Assembly (NCBI RefSeq): GCF_042682565.1
Contig: NZ_JBHUIC010000004.1
Length of the DNA stretch: 64,000 nt
Origin: Pistricoccus aurantiacus
GTDB taxonomy: Bacteria > Pseudomonadota > Gammaproteobacteria > Pseudomonadales > Halomonadaceae
Strand: one strand, 5' to 3'
Of the stretch, positions 24,237 to 32,400 are shown one piece after another. Below the pieces are notes generated by a model that searched no databases, was not told where the DNA came from, and saw only the letters and a list, made by a program, of their open reading frames with translations. Position numbers and translations under genes: made by a program. The number at the start of each line of letters is the position of its first letter. The first letter of the stretch is position 1.

Positions 24237-25039
24237 GAGCGATGCGTGTGAGCGCAGTCCCGATCTTCCGCATGCTCATGAGCATCCAAGGCGGCGATCA
24301 TTCCGGCTTCCTGGCCGGCGATCATCAGGCGCTTCATTTCCGCCACCGCCTCCTTGAGACCGACGAACAGCGCCCGGGCAATGATGGCATGGCCGATATT
24401 GAGTTCATGTAATCCGGGAATGGCGGCAATGGCCTCGACGTTGTGATAGTGCAGCCCATGACCGGCATTGACGATCAAGCCCAGATCGAAGGCCAGTTCC
24501 GCGGCGGTGGCCAGACGGGCGTATTCCCGGGTCTGCGCCTCGCCGCCGGCTTCCGCGTAGGCGCCGGTATGCAGTTCGATCACCGGGGCGCCGGCTTTCT
24601 TCGCCGCGTGAATCTGCGCCGGCTCCGGGTCGATGAACAGCGATACCTCGCAACCTGCCGCCGCCAGCCGCCGGCAGGCATCATCGATCGCTTGCTGCTG
24701 GCCGGCCACGTCCAGCCCGCCTTCCGTTGTCAGTTCCTCGCGCTTTTCCGGCACCAGGCAGACATTGGCCGGACGTACCTCTTCCGCCAGGGCCAGCATC
24801 TCATCGGTCACCGCCATTTCCAGGTTCATGCGGGTATTGAGCACCTCGCTCAATAGCCGTATATCGCGTTCCTGAATATGCCGACGATCCTCGCGAAGAT
24901 GCACGGTGATGCCATCGGCGCCGGCCTCTTCCGCCAGCAGGGCGGCCTGCACCGGGTCCGGATAGCGGGTGCCCCGAGCCTGACGCAGCGTGGCGATGTG
25001 ATCGATATTGACCCCGAGCAGAATACGTGGCGGATGCAT
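24233..25039 (-). CDS. pdxJ: Pyridoxine 5'-phosphate synthase
   Basis: This enzyme condenses 1-deoxyxylulose 5-phosphate with aminoacetone 3-phosphate to form pyridoxine 5'-phosphate. The TIM barrel begins LLGVNIDHIATLRQARGT and contains GADGITVHLREDRRHIQ and NAGHGLHYHN, which carry the catalytic residues. The ATG at 25039 has AGGAG seven bases upstream. A longer reading frame to 25171 is rejected because it would run into recO. At 268 aa it is about 25 residues longer than E. coli PdxJ, mainly from a His/Asp-rich C-terminal tail. Confidence 0.95.
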   Translation of the reverse strand: MHPPRILLGVNIDHIATLRQARGTRYPDPVQAALLAEEAGADGITVHLREDRRHIQERDIRLLSEVLNTRMNLEMAVTDEMLALAEEVRPANVCLVPEKREELTTEGGLDVAGQQQAIDDACRRLAAAGCEVSLFIDPEPAQIHAAKKAGAPVIELHTGAYAEAGGEAQTREYARLATAAELAFDLGLIVNAGHGLHYHNVEAIAAIPGLHELNIGHAIIARALFVGLKEAVAEMKRLMIAGQEAGMIAALDAHEHAEDRDCAHTHRS

Positions 25040-25053
25040 AAGAAATCTCCTGT

Positions 25054-25734
25054 TCATGATTGACGTCGTCGAATCAGCTCCCGAGAGCGCAGCGGCTTGT
25101 CGCCGAGCAGCGGCGCCAGAGCGGCTCGAGTCAATGCCTTGGCGGCCCCGGCAAGACCGGGCTCGGCCCAATCCCCCTGAGCCAGCAGACGCAGGGTACG
25201 GCCATCGATACCCTGCGCCACCTCGGCGAAGCGGCGCGCTCCCGGATAGTAGACATAGCGGCGCTGGGGATCGAGCTCGCGGTCGTCGAGATCAAGGAAT
25301 ACCGGCTGCGCGTCCAGGGCCTCGAGCAGCGTCATTTCCAGCTGTCGCAAGCCGCCGGCCCGGGCACCAGGCTGCGGCAACGCGTCCATCAAGGCGGTAT
25401 AAAAGGCGAATAGCGTCGGTACCGGCAGTTCCACCGGCAGGGTGCGAACCAGAATTTCGTTGGCATACAGGCCGCACACCAGTCCCTCCCCCCCCAGTAG
25501 CGCAACGCTTCCGCTTGCTTCCATCAAGCGCAGCCGCTTCAATTCGCCGTGGCCTGCCCAGGTAACATGCAGAGGAGCGAAAGACTGAAGCCGCGATCGG
25601 GTGCGGCTGCCGGGGCGTCGAACTCCCTGAGCCACCGCCCGTACCCGGCCATGTTCCAGGGTCAGCAGATCCACCAGGGCGCTGGTTTCCCGGTAGGGAC
25701 GACGATGCAGCAGAAAGGCCGGCTGGGGTTGCAT
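25054..25734 (-). CDS. recO: DNA repair protein RecO
   Basis: This is a 226-residue RecF-pathway mediator that helps load RecA on SSB-coated single-stranded DNA. The N-terminal OB fold carries AFLLHRRPYRETSALVDLLT and GRVRAVAQGVRRPGS, both typical of RecO. The C-terminal helical domain has no zinc-binding cysteines, as in E. coli RecO. No clear ribosome binding site precedes the ATG, because the upstream sequence is the arm of a large palindromic element. It lies between era and pdxJ, the conserved order. Confidence 0.93.
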   Translation of the reverse strand: MQPQPAFLLHRRPYRETSALVDLLTLEHGRVRAVAQGVRRPGSRTRSRLQSFAPLHVTWAGHGELKRLRLMEASGSVALLGGEGLVCGLYANEILVRTLPVELPVPTLFAFYTALMDALPQPGARAGGLRQLEMTLLEALDAQPVFLDLDDRELDPQRRYVYYPGARRFAEVAQGIDGRTLRLLAQGDWAEPGLAGAAKALTRAALAPLLGDKPLRSRELIRRRQS

Positions 25735-25743
25735 GTCAAATAT

Positions 25744-25888
25744 CTAACATTAGTCTAAACCTTGTCGAGCGATGGCCAGACAAGGCAAAAAACGGTGAGA
25801 TAGCGGAGTTTACAATTGGGTAAATGAGCATATCGAACCGTTTTTTAACACTGTATGGGCAAGCGTAGACAGGTTTAGGCAATGTTAG
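25744..25888. repeat. 145-bp imperfect palindrome filling the recO-era gap
   Basis: Matching arm segments are CTAACATT (25744-25751) with AATGTTAG (25881-25888), CTAAACC (25755-25761) with GGTTTAG (25872-25878), AAAAAACGGT (25787-25796) with ACCGTTTTTT (25837-25846), and TTTAC (25809-25813) with GTAAA (25820-25824). All share one centre near 25816.5, so the element could fold into a single long bulged hairpin. A local hairpin CCTTGTC...GACAAGG (25760-25785) lies in the left arm. The right arm contains the stop codon of era. Size and form resemble ERIC-like or MITE-type intergenic repeats. No second copy was recognised in this window. Confidence 0.75.
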
Positions 25889-26802
25889 TCCAGGTCGTAG
25901 CCCAGGCTCTTCAACGCCCGTTCATCATCGGACCAGCCGCGCTTGACCTTGACCCACAGGTTCAACATGACCTTGGCGCCGAAGGCGCGTTCCATCTCGA
26001 GCCGCGCCTCGCGTCCGATCTTCTTGATGCGCTCGCCCTGCTCGCCGATCAGGATTTTCTTCTGTCCGGGGCGCTCCACCAGCATCAGGGCGCTGATATG
26101 CAGCACCGGTCCGCCGCGACTGCGTTCCTGTTCGCGAAACTCCTCGATCTCCACGGTCATCTGGTAAGGCAGCTCGTCGCCGAGCTGGCGCATGACCTTT
26201 TCCCGCACCAGCTCCGCCGCCAGAAAGCGCTGGCTGCGATTGGTCACCTGATCGTCCGGGTAATAATGCATGCTTTCCGGCAGATGTTTGGCCACCTCCG
26301 CCTCGAGTTCCGCCACCTGGGTACCGTGCTTGGCGGAAACCGGCATAATGGCGGCGAAGTCGCGCTTTTCCTCGAGAGATTCGAGCCAGGGCAGCAAGGT
26401 GCGCTTGTCCTCCAGCCAGTCGATCTTGTTGACCGCCAGAATGACCGGCGCCTTCACGGTGGCGAGCTTGTCCAGCACCACCTGATCCTCCTGGGTCCAG
26501 CGAGTGCGGTCAATGATGAACACCACGCAATCCACGTCCCGCAGCGCCTGACCCGCCGCCTGATTCATGAAGCGGTTGATCGCCCGGTTGCGATCCTTGT
26601 CGAGGATATGGATGCCCGGGGTATCCACGTAGATGAACTGGGCCTCTCCCTCGGTCTTGATACCTACAATCTGATGTCGCGTGGTCTGGGGGCGCCGGGA
26701 GGTAATGGAAATCTTCTGACCGAGAATCCGGTTCATCAGGGTCGACTTGCCCACGTTGGGACGCCCGACAATGGCGACGAAGCCACAGGTCTGTTGTGTC
26801 AT
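25885..26802 (-). CDS. era: GTPase Era
   Basis: This essential GTPase (305 aa) binds the 3' end of 16S rRNA and assists 30S maturation. G-motifs are GRPNVGKSTL (G1), the switch II region DTPGIH and NKID (G4). The C-terminal KH domain carries ILIGEQGERIKKIGREARLEME. The ATG overlaps the rnc stop by four bases (ATGA), the standard rnc-era coupling. Its TAA stop codon lies within the right arm of the palindromic element downstream. Confidence 0.97.
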   Translation of the reverse strand: MTQQTCGFVAIVGRPNVGKSTLMNRILGQKISITSRRPQTTRHQIVGIKTEGEAQFIYVDTPGIHILDKDRNRAINRFMNQAAGQALRDVDCVVFIIDRTRWTQEDQVVLDKLATVKAPVILAVNKIDWLEDKRTLLPWLESLEEKRDFAAIMPVSAKHGTQVAELEAEVAKHLPESMHYYPDDQVTNRSQRFLAAELVREKVMRQLGDELPYQMTVEIEEFREQERSRGGPVLHISALMLVERPGQKKILIGEQGERIKKIGREARLEMERAFGAKVMLNLWVKVKRGWSDDERALKSLGYDLD

Positions 26803-27503
26803 GATTTGACTCCCTTGGCTTCGGCTTTTTGACGTTCGAGGCGAGCCAGAGCCGTTTCCGCGGCCTGCTGTTCCGCGTTGCGCCGGCTAGAGCCGATGCC
26901 CGAGGCACGGCTCTCTAATACATCCACATGACACTCCACGGTAAACGTCTGGGCATGGGCCTCGCCTTCCACGGCGACCACCTCATACTGGGGCAAGGGC
27001 GCCTGCCGCGACTGCAGGAACTCCTGCAGCCGAGTCTTGGGATCCTTCTGAGTATCCTTCAGATTCAATGCTTCCAGACGAGTGGCGAACCAGGACAGCA
27101 CCCGCGTCTTGGCGACCTCCATGCCCGCATCCAGATAGATGGCGCCGATCATGGCTTCCACCGCATCCGCCAGGATCGAATCCCGGCGATGGCCGCCGCT
27201 TTTCATCTCGCCGGAGCCCAGGCGCAGATATTGACCAAGTTCGAACTCCCGAGCCAGTTCCGCCAGGGTCTGGCCCTTGACCAGCCGCGCCCGCAGCCGC
27301 GATAGCTGTCCTTCCCGGGCGGCGGGAAATCGACGAAACAGCGCCTCGGCGATCACGAAATTGACTATCGAATCCCCCAGGAACTCCAGACGCTCGTTGT
27401 TCTGACCCGCATGGCTACGATGACTGACCGCCAGTTCCAGCAGGCTGATATCCACGAACTCGTGGCCGATACGACGACTGAGAAGGGTCAAGGAATGGCT
27501 CAC
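26799..27503 (-). CDS. rnc: Ribonuclease III
   Basis: This is a double-strand-specific endoribonuclease (234 aa) processing rRNA and mRNA. The signature NERLEFLGDS is at residues 36-45. The second metal-binding site is in ADAVEAMIGAIYLDAG. A C-terminal dsRNA-binding domain begins near DPKTRLQEFLQSR and ends with GIGSSRRNAEQQAAETALARL. Length is close to E. coli RNase III (226 aa). It lies between lepB and era as in most Gammaproteobacteria. Confidence 0.97.
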   Translation of the reverse strand: MSHSLTLLSRRIGHEFVDISLLELAVSHRSHAGQNNERLEFLGDSIVNFVIAEALFRRFPAAREGQLSRLRARLVKGQTLAELAREFELGQYLRLGSGEMKSGGHRRDSILADAVEAMIGAIYLDAGMEVAKTRVLSWFATRLEALNLKDTQKDPKTRLQEFLQSRQAPLPQYEVVAVEGEAHAQTFTVECHVDVLESRASGIGSSRRNAEQQAAETALARLERQKAEAKGVKS

Positions 27504-27522
27504 GTGACTCCCGTTTCAACTA

Positions 27523-27567
27523 TTTTTATAAGCATGATTTTTGTAAGCACAGTTTTTCATATAAGTC
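27523..27567. repeat. Degenerate 15-bp tandem repeats between lepB and rnc
   Basis: Three consecutive 15-bp units each begin with TTTTT (27523-27537, 27538-27552, 27553-27567). The first two share 11 of 15 bases with a TAAGCA core, and the third is weaker. They sit in the AT-rich 84-bp gap between the lepB stop and the rnc start. An adjacent GAATAG...CTATTC inverted pair reaches the lepB stop codon. Confidence 0.55.
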
Positions 27568-27587
27568 GTGAATAGCGAATAAATCCA

Positions 27588-28397
27588 CTATTCGATCCCT
27601 CGGACCGACATGAAACTAGGCAACCCGCCGTCCCAGTGCATCCACACGGCGAAGGCCTTGCCGACGATATTCTCCTCCGGCACGAACCCCCAGTAGCGAC
27701 TGTCGTTGGAATGATCCCGATTGTCGCCCATCACGAAATAATGTCCTGGCGGCACCTCGATCTCGCGCATCTGCGGTCCAGGATCTCGAGGGTTGTTGTA
27801 GATCTCGTGGGTGCGCTGGTCGAGGAGTTCCCGCAGCAGAAACTCCGTGGGTGCCGCCTCGGGATTCTCCTCCAGCAACTCCTTGGGCACCGGCTCGCCG
27901 TTGACGTAAAGCTGCTTGCCCTGATAGCGAATACGATCCCCGGGCAGGCCGATCACCCGTTTGATGAAGTTGACGGCAGGGTCCTGTGGGAAGCGAAACA
28001 CCATGACGTCGCCGCGCTCGGGTTCGTTGAGTGCTACCACCTTGGTGTTGATCACCGGCAGACGCAGGCCGTAGGTAAACTTGTTGACCAGGATGAAGTC
28101 GCCGATCTTCAAGGTCGGGCGCATGGAGCCGGAGGGGATCTGAAAAGGCTCCACCACGAAGCTGCGCAGCACCAGCACGATCAGCAGCACCGGGAAGAAC
28201 GAGCGAGAGTAGTCCACATACCAAGGTTCTTTCACGCTGGCGCGCTGTTTCAAGGCACCCTCGCTCCCGCCGGCTTGGGTGTCCGTACCCGCCACGGCGA
28301 CCCGCGCCTGCCTGACGCGCCTGAGCCAAAGGATATCGAGCAGCCATACCAGACCCGTCACGGCCACGGCCAATACCAGCAATAGTGCAAAATCCAT
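27588..28397 (-). CDS. lepB: Signal peptidase I
   Basis: This membrane-bound serine protease (269 aa) removes signal peptides from exported proteins. Two N-terminal hydrophobic segments anchor it. The catalytic serine is S91 in PSGSMRPTL and the general-base lysine is K146 in FIKRVIGLPGD. The C-terminal box GDNRDHSNDSRYWGFVP is present. It is shorter than the E. coli enzyme (324 aa) but similar to Pseudomonas forms. It follows lepA by ten bases, so the lepA-lepB pair is probably co-transcribed. Confidence 0.97.
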   Translation of the reverse strand: MDFALLLVLAVAVTGLVWLLDILWLRRVRQARVAVAGTDTQAGGSEGALKQRASVKEPWYVDYSRSFFPVLLIVLVLRSFVVEPFQIPSGSMRPTLKIGDFILVNKFTYGLRLPVINTKVVALNEPERGDVMVFRFPQDPAVNFIKRVIGLPGDRIRYQGKQLYVNGEPVPKELLEENPEAAPTEFLLRELLDQRTHEIYNNPRDPGPQMREIEVPPGHYFVMGDNRDHSNDSRYWGFVPEENIVGKAFAVWMHWDGGLPSFMSVRGIE

Positions 28398-28407
28398 GTA
28401 ATGCTTC

Positions 28408-30225
28408 CTAGTCGTTCACCTTGAGCACGGCGAGGAAAGCATCCTGAGGAATTTCCACTCTGCCGACTTGTTTCATGCGTTTCTTGCCCGCTTTCTGCTT
28501 CTCGAGCAGCTTCTTCTTGCGGCTAACATCGCCACCGTAGCACTTGGCGGTCACGTTCTTGCGCAGCGCCTTGACGGTGGAGCGGGCCACTACCTGGCTG
28601 CCGATGGCCGCTTGAATCGCCACGTCGAACATCTGCCGCGGAATCAGCTCCTTCATCTTCTCGACCAGGGCCCGGCCACGGCCATGAGCGTGGTCCCGAT
28701 GAATGATCGCCGCCAAGGCATCCACCTTGTCGCCGTTGATCAGCACGTCCAGACGTACCAGCTTGGCCGCCTGAAAACGCTCGAAGCTGTAGTCCAGCGA
28801 AGCGTAGCCCCTGGAAATCGACTTGAGCCGATCAAAGAAGTCCATCACCACATCGCTCATGGGCAGCTCATAGATCAGCTGGATCTGACTGCCCAGGAAC
28901 TGCATGTCGATCTGCGTGCCGCGACGCTGCTCGCACTCGGCGATGACGTTGCCGACGAACTCCTGAGGCACCAGAATGCTGGCGCGCACGATGGGTTCGC
29001 GCATTTCATCCACGCTGGAAAGATCCGGCAGCTTGGAAGGATTGGCAACGTAGCGAATTTCCTTGTTATCCATCGCCAGCTCGTAGACCACTGTGGGAGC
29101 GGTAGTCAGCAGGTCCAGGTCGTACTCCCGCTCCAGCCGCTCCTGGACGATTTCCATGTGCAGCGTACCCAGGAAACCGACCCGGAAACCGAAGCCCAGG
29201 GCGTCGGAGTTTTCCGGCTCGTAAGCCAGGGAGGCATCATTCAGGGCGAGCTTTTCCAGAGCATCGCGAAAGTCCTCGTAGTCGTCGGCGCTGACCGGGA
29301 ACATGCCGGCGTAGACCTGCGGCTTGACCTTCTGAAAGCCCGGCAGGCGCTCCACGTTCGGAGTCTTGGCGTGGGTGATGGTGTCCCCCACCGGTGCACC
29401 CTGAATATCCTTGATGCCCGCAACGACAAAACCGACCTCCCCGGCGCGCAGGATATTGGTTTCCTTGCGAAGCGGGGTGAAGATGCCGATTTCGTTGGCC
29501 TGCCAGTCCCGCCCGGTGGACTTGATGCGAATCTTCTCGCCTTTCTTCAGGGTGCCGTCGAACAAGCGCACCAGAGAGACCACGCCAAGATAGTTGTCGA
29601 ACCAGGAATCGACGATCAGCGCCTGCAGAGGCGCGTCCGGATCGCCCTTGGGGGGCGGAATGTCCCGCACTAGTCGCTCGAGCAGAGCCTCCATGCCTAG
29701 GCCGCTCTTGGCGGAGACCTGACAGGCATCCGTGGCGTCCAGACCGATGATTTCCTCGATTTCCTGGGCCACCTTGTCCGGGTCCGCCTGGGGCAGATCC
29801 ATCTTGTTGAGTACCGGCAGCACCTCGAGCCCTTGCTCCACCGCCGTATAGCAGTTGGCCACCGACTGCGCCTCGACGCCCTGGGCCGCGTCCACCACGA
29901 GAAGCGCCCCCTCGCAGGCGTACAGGGAGCGAGACACCTCGTAGGAAAAGTCCACGTGGCCAGGCGTATCGATGAAGTTGAGCTGATAGACCTGCCCATC
30001 CTCGGCGTGATAGTCCAGGGTGACGGATTGCGCCTTGATGGTGATGCCCCGCTCCCGCTCGATATCCATGGAATCGAGCACTTGCTCCTTGAGCTCCCGG
30101 TCGGTCAGGCCGCCGCAAAGCTGGATGATGCGATCGGACAGGGTGGACTTGCCGTGATCGATATGGGCAATGATCGAAAAGTTACGAATATGCTTGAGTT
30201 TATCGGAAGACACGTGGCTGGCCAT
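28408..30225 (-). CDS. lepA: Elongation factor 4 (LepA), ribosome back-translocase
   Basis: This translational GTPase (605 aa; E. coli 599) acts on stalled or initiating ribosomes. The G1 motif is AHIDHGKSTL, DTPGHVDFSYEV is G3 and NKMDLP is G4. The LepA-specific C-terminal domain is basic and ends near KKKLLEKQKAGKKRMKQVG. The ATG at 30225 gives MASHVSSDKLKHIRNFSII, the expected family start. The frame stays open for 41 more codons upstream, but that part looks non-coding. Confidence 0.97.
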   Translation of the reverse strand: MASHVSSDKLKHIRNFSIIAHIDHGKSTLSDRIIQLCGGLTDRELKEQVLDSMDIERERGITIKAQSVTLDYHAEDGQVYQLNFIDTPGHVDFSYEVSRSLYACEGALLVVDAAQGVEAQSVANCYTAVEQGLEVLPVLNKMDLPQADPDKVAQEIEEIIGLDATDACQVSAKSGLGMEALLERLVRDIPPPKGDPDAPLQALIVDSWFDNYLGVVSLVRLFDGTLKKGEKIRIKSTGRDWQANEIGIFTPLRKETNILRAGEVGFVVAGIKDIQGAPVGDTITHAKTPNVERLPGFQKVKPQVYAGMFPVSADDYEDFRDALEKLALNDASLAYEPENSDALGFGFRVGFLGTLHMEIVQERLEREYDLDLLTTAPTVVYELAMDNKEIRYVANPSKLPDLSSVDEMREPIVRASILVPQEFVGNVIAECEQRRGTQIDMQFLGSQIQLIYELPMSDVVMDFFDRLKSISRGYASLDYSFERFQAAKLVRLDVLINGDKVDALAAIIHRDHAHGRGRALVEKMKELIPRQMFDVAIQAAIGSQVVARSTVKALRKNVTAKCYGGDVSRKKKLLEKQKAGKKRMKQVGRVEIPQDAFLAVLKVND

Positions 30226-30310
30226 TGAGGTGGGTTCTACCTGAAAAATTCCCATCATTGTAACGGGATGGGCGCGGCAAAAACAGCAATCCTCCAGGTG
30301 GTCAACCAAT

Positions 30311-30341
30311 CGCCGCGTGAACCCGATGGGTTCACGCGGCG
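30311..30341 (-). terminator. Perfect 14-bp hairpin between mucD and lepA
   Basis: CGCCGCGTGAACCC (30311-30324) pairs perfectly with 30328-30341 around a three-base GAT loop, giving a very stable stem 26 bases after the mucD stop codon. On the minus strand the stem is followed by ATTGGTTGACC, so there is no clean U-tract. It may be a weak terminator that sets lepA-lepB expression below that of the AlgU operon, or a 3'-end stabiliser of the mucD message. Confidence 0.6.
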
Positions 30342-30366
30342 AAAGCAACCTCTACCCTAGCGAGCG

Positions 30367-31830
30367 CTAGTCTTGGCTAGCGTCTTCCAATTGCAAGGCA
30401 ACAAACAAGGAACTGCTGCCGCGATACAGACGCACCGGCACCACGGCCTGCTTGTCCAGCGACTTGACGACGTCCAGCAGCGCTTCCGGAGAATCCACCG
30501 GCTTGTTCGCCAGGGAAACGATGACATCGCCTCGGCGAATGCCCGCTTTCGCAGCAGCGCTTTGCGGCTCCACCTGCTCGACGCGAACCCCGCCGTCGAT
30601 GTTCAGCCTCTCGCGCGTGGCCTGATCAAGCTCACCGATGGCCAGTCCGAGTCGCGCCTGGCTGCCCTGTTCGGATGTCTGGCTATCGGCGATCTTTTCC
30701 GCGTCAGGCCAGTTGCCTACCTTGACGGTCTGAGTCATTTCCTCGCCATCGCGAAGGATCGTCAGTTCGACCTTGGTGTCCGGGCTGACGTTGCCGATCA
30801 GTCGCGGCAAGGTGGTGGAGCGATCCACCGGCTTGTCGTTGACCTCCAGGATAATATCCCCTGCCTGCAGACCGTCTCGGGCCGCCGGGCCTTTTGGATC
30901 AAGATCCGCGACCAGGGCACCCTGGGGCTTGTCCAGGCCGAAGGATTTGGCCAGCTCGCGGGATACCGGCTGAATTACCACGCCCAGCCAGCCGCGTGTG
31001 ACACGGCCTTCGTCACGCAACTGATCCGCGACGTCCATGGCGACGCTTATCGGGATCGCGAAGGAAAGTCCCATGAAACCGCCGCTGCGGGTAAAGATCT
31101 GGGAGTTGATGCCCACGACCTCGCCGTCCAGATTGAAGAGTGGCCCACCGGAGTTGCCCGGGTTGATCGCCACGTCGGTCTGGATAAAGGGAACATAGGC
31201 ATCCGTGGGCAGCGTACGGTTGATGGCGCTGACGATGCCCGCGGTCACGGAGTGATCGAATCCGAAGGGTGAACCGATGGCCGCGACCCATTCTCCCACC
31301 TTGAGATCATCGGAATTACCCAGATTCAACGTCGGCAAATCCTCGGCATCGACCTTGAGCAAAGCCACATCGGTCTTGGTATCCGCGCCGATCAGCTCCG
31401 CCTCGAGCTCACGACGGTCGTTGAGTAGTACCAGAATCTCGTCGGCTCCCTCCACCACATGGGCGTTGGTCATGATGTAACCGTCTTCGCTGATCACGAA
31501 GCCGGATCCCAGGGATTGACGCTCCTGCTCCGGCGCCGACTCGCCTCCTTGACCGGGAGGCATGCCGAACTCATCGCCGAACCGATCACCGAACTGATCG
31601 CCAAAAAAGTGACGGAACAGTTCGGGGATCTCGCTATTGCCCGGCCCGTGGAAGCGCATGGCGGGGGTCTTGACCATCCGCGACGTGGAGATATTGACCA
31701 CGCCGGGGGCGGCCTGATCGACCAGTTCGGTGAAATCCGGCAGCTCACGAGCCTGGGCGGTTTGCACGGCCAATGCCATCAGCAACGCCGTCAACCAGGG
31801 GACAAGCCAGCGGGGGGACTGTCGTTTCAT
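30367..31830 (-). CDS. mucD: Periplasmic Do-family serine endoprotease (MucD/DegP)
   Basis: This is an exported quality-control protease (487 aa). A signal peptide covers about residues 1-27 (ending VQTAQA). The trypsin-like domain has the triad H124 (MTNAHVV), D154 (TKTDVALL) and S227 (NPGNSGGPLF). Two PDZ domains follow. The Q-linker region after residue 65 is rich in Phe, Gly and Asp. It is the last gene of the algU-mucABCD-type cluster, where MucD degrades misfolded envelope proteins that would activate AlgU. A candidate sigma-E-type promoter of its own lies at 31878-31906. Confidence 0.95.
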   Translation of the reverse strand: MKRQSPRWLVPWLTALLMALAVQTAQARELPDFTELVDQAAPGVVNISTSRMVKTPAMRFHGPGNSEIPELFRHFFGDQFGDRFGDEFGMPPGQGGESAPEQERQSLGSGFVISEDGYIMTNAHVVEGADEILVLLNDRRELEAELIGADTKTDVALLKVDAEDLPTLNLGNSDDLKVGEWVAAIGSPFGFDHSVTAGIVSAINRTLPTDAYVPFIQTDVAINPGNSGGPLFNLDGEVVGINSQIFTRSGGFMGLSFAIPISVAMDVADQLRDEGRVTRGWLGVVIQPVSRELAKSFGLDKPQGALVADLDPKGPAARDGLQAGDIILEVNDKPVDRSTTLPRLIGNVSPDTKVELTILRDGEEMTQTVKVGNWPDAEKIADSQTSEQGSQARLGLAIGELDQATRERLNIDGGVRVEQVEPQSAAAKAGIRRGDVIVSLANKPVDSPEALLDVVKSLDKQAVVPVRLYRGSSSLFVALQLEDASQD

Positions 31831-31877
31831 TTAAGACTCCTGATAACACATGACATAGAGGAAAAGCTGCACCAAAC

Positions 31878-31906
31878 AAAGAGTGGCCCGAGGGAATAAA
31901 AGTTCC
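31878..31906 (-). promoter_or_regulatory. Candidate AlgU/sigma-E promoter for mucD
   Basis: On the minus strand GGAACTT (31906-31900) is followed after 17 bp by TCTTT (31882-31878). This fits the extracytoplasmic sigma-E/AlgU pattern GGAACTT-N16/17-TCtnn, with the -35 element exact and the -10 element partial. It lies at the rseC stop codon, about 50 bp before the mucD ATG. It would let MucD be induced separately from the upstream regulators. Confidence 0.5.
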
Positions 31907-32400
31907 TAAGAGTCGATGACCCTGAGCGATAAGCGTCGGCTCAAGCGTCCGGCGCAGCACTTGAAGAGCCCAACCCCCCCGGCCAAGCCGGCCAGAAAGG
32001 CAGCGGGCACCCCCCAGTGACTCGGAGGTAGTAGTATTTCCGCCAGCACACCGGCGGCCAGAGCGCTGATCAGGGGAAGCAGATAGACGATCACAGCGCT
32101 TTGTAGGAAATGCGTCGCCGGAACGGCCAGCTGTATTCGCTGCCCTACCGCAAGCGGCGTTTCGCTCCGCACCGCAAACCGCCGGGAGCGATTATCCTGC
32201 CAGCGCGCCAGCAGGCCGCTGCCACACCCGCGTTTCGCGGCGCATCCTTGACAGGCAAGGCGCGACTCGATGCTGACCCAGGCACCGCCGGAAAAAGGAG
32301 CAACCACCCGGGCGGATTCCAGCATCAACGACGCACCGTCAAGCAGGGCGCACTCTTGGTGAGATACAGCCAAAGTTTCAGATGTCTTCTGACCTGTCAT
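31906..32400 (-). CDS. rseC: RseC/MucC family positive regulator of sigma-E
   Basis: This is a 164-residue membrane protein of the RseC (MucC) family, which modulates the AlgU/RpoE system and SoxR reduction in enterics. The N-terminal cytoplasmic part holds the cysteine cluster CQGCAAKRGC. Two transmembrane helices follow (SAVIVYLLPLISALAAGVLA and a second near VPAAFLAGLAGGVGLFKC). Its ATG overlaps the rseB stop by four bases. Confidence 0.9.
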   Translation of the reverse strand: MTGQKTSETLAVSHQECALLDGASLMLESARVVAPFSGGAWVSIESRLACQGCAAKRGCGSGLLARWQDNRSRRFAVRSETPLAVGQRIQLAVPATHFLQSAVIVYLLPLISALAAGVLAEILLPPSHWGVPAAFLAGLAGGVGLFKCCAGRLSRRLSLRVIDS

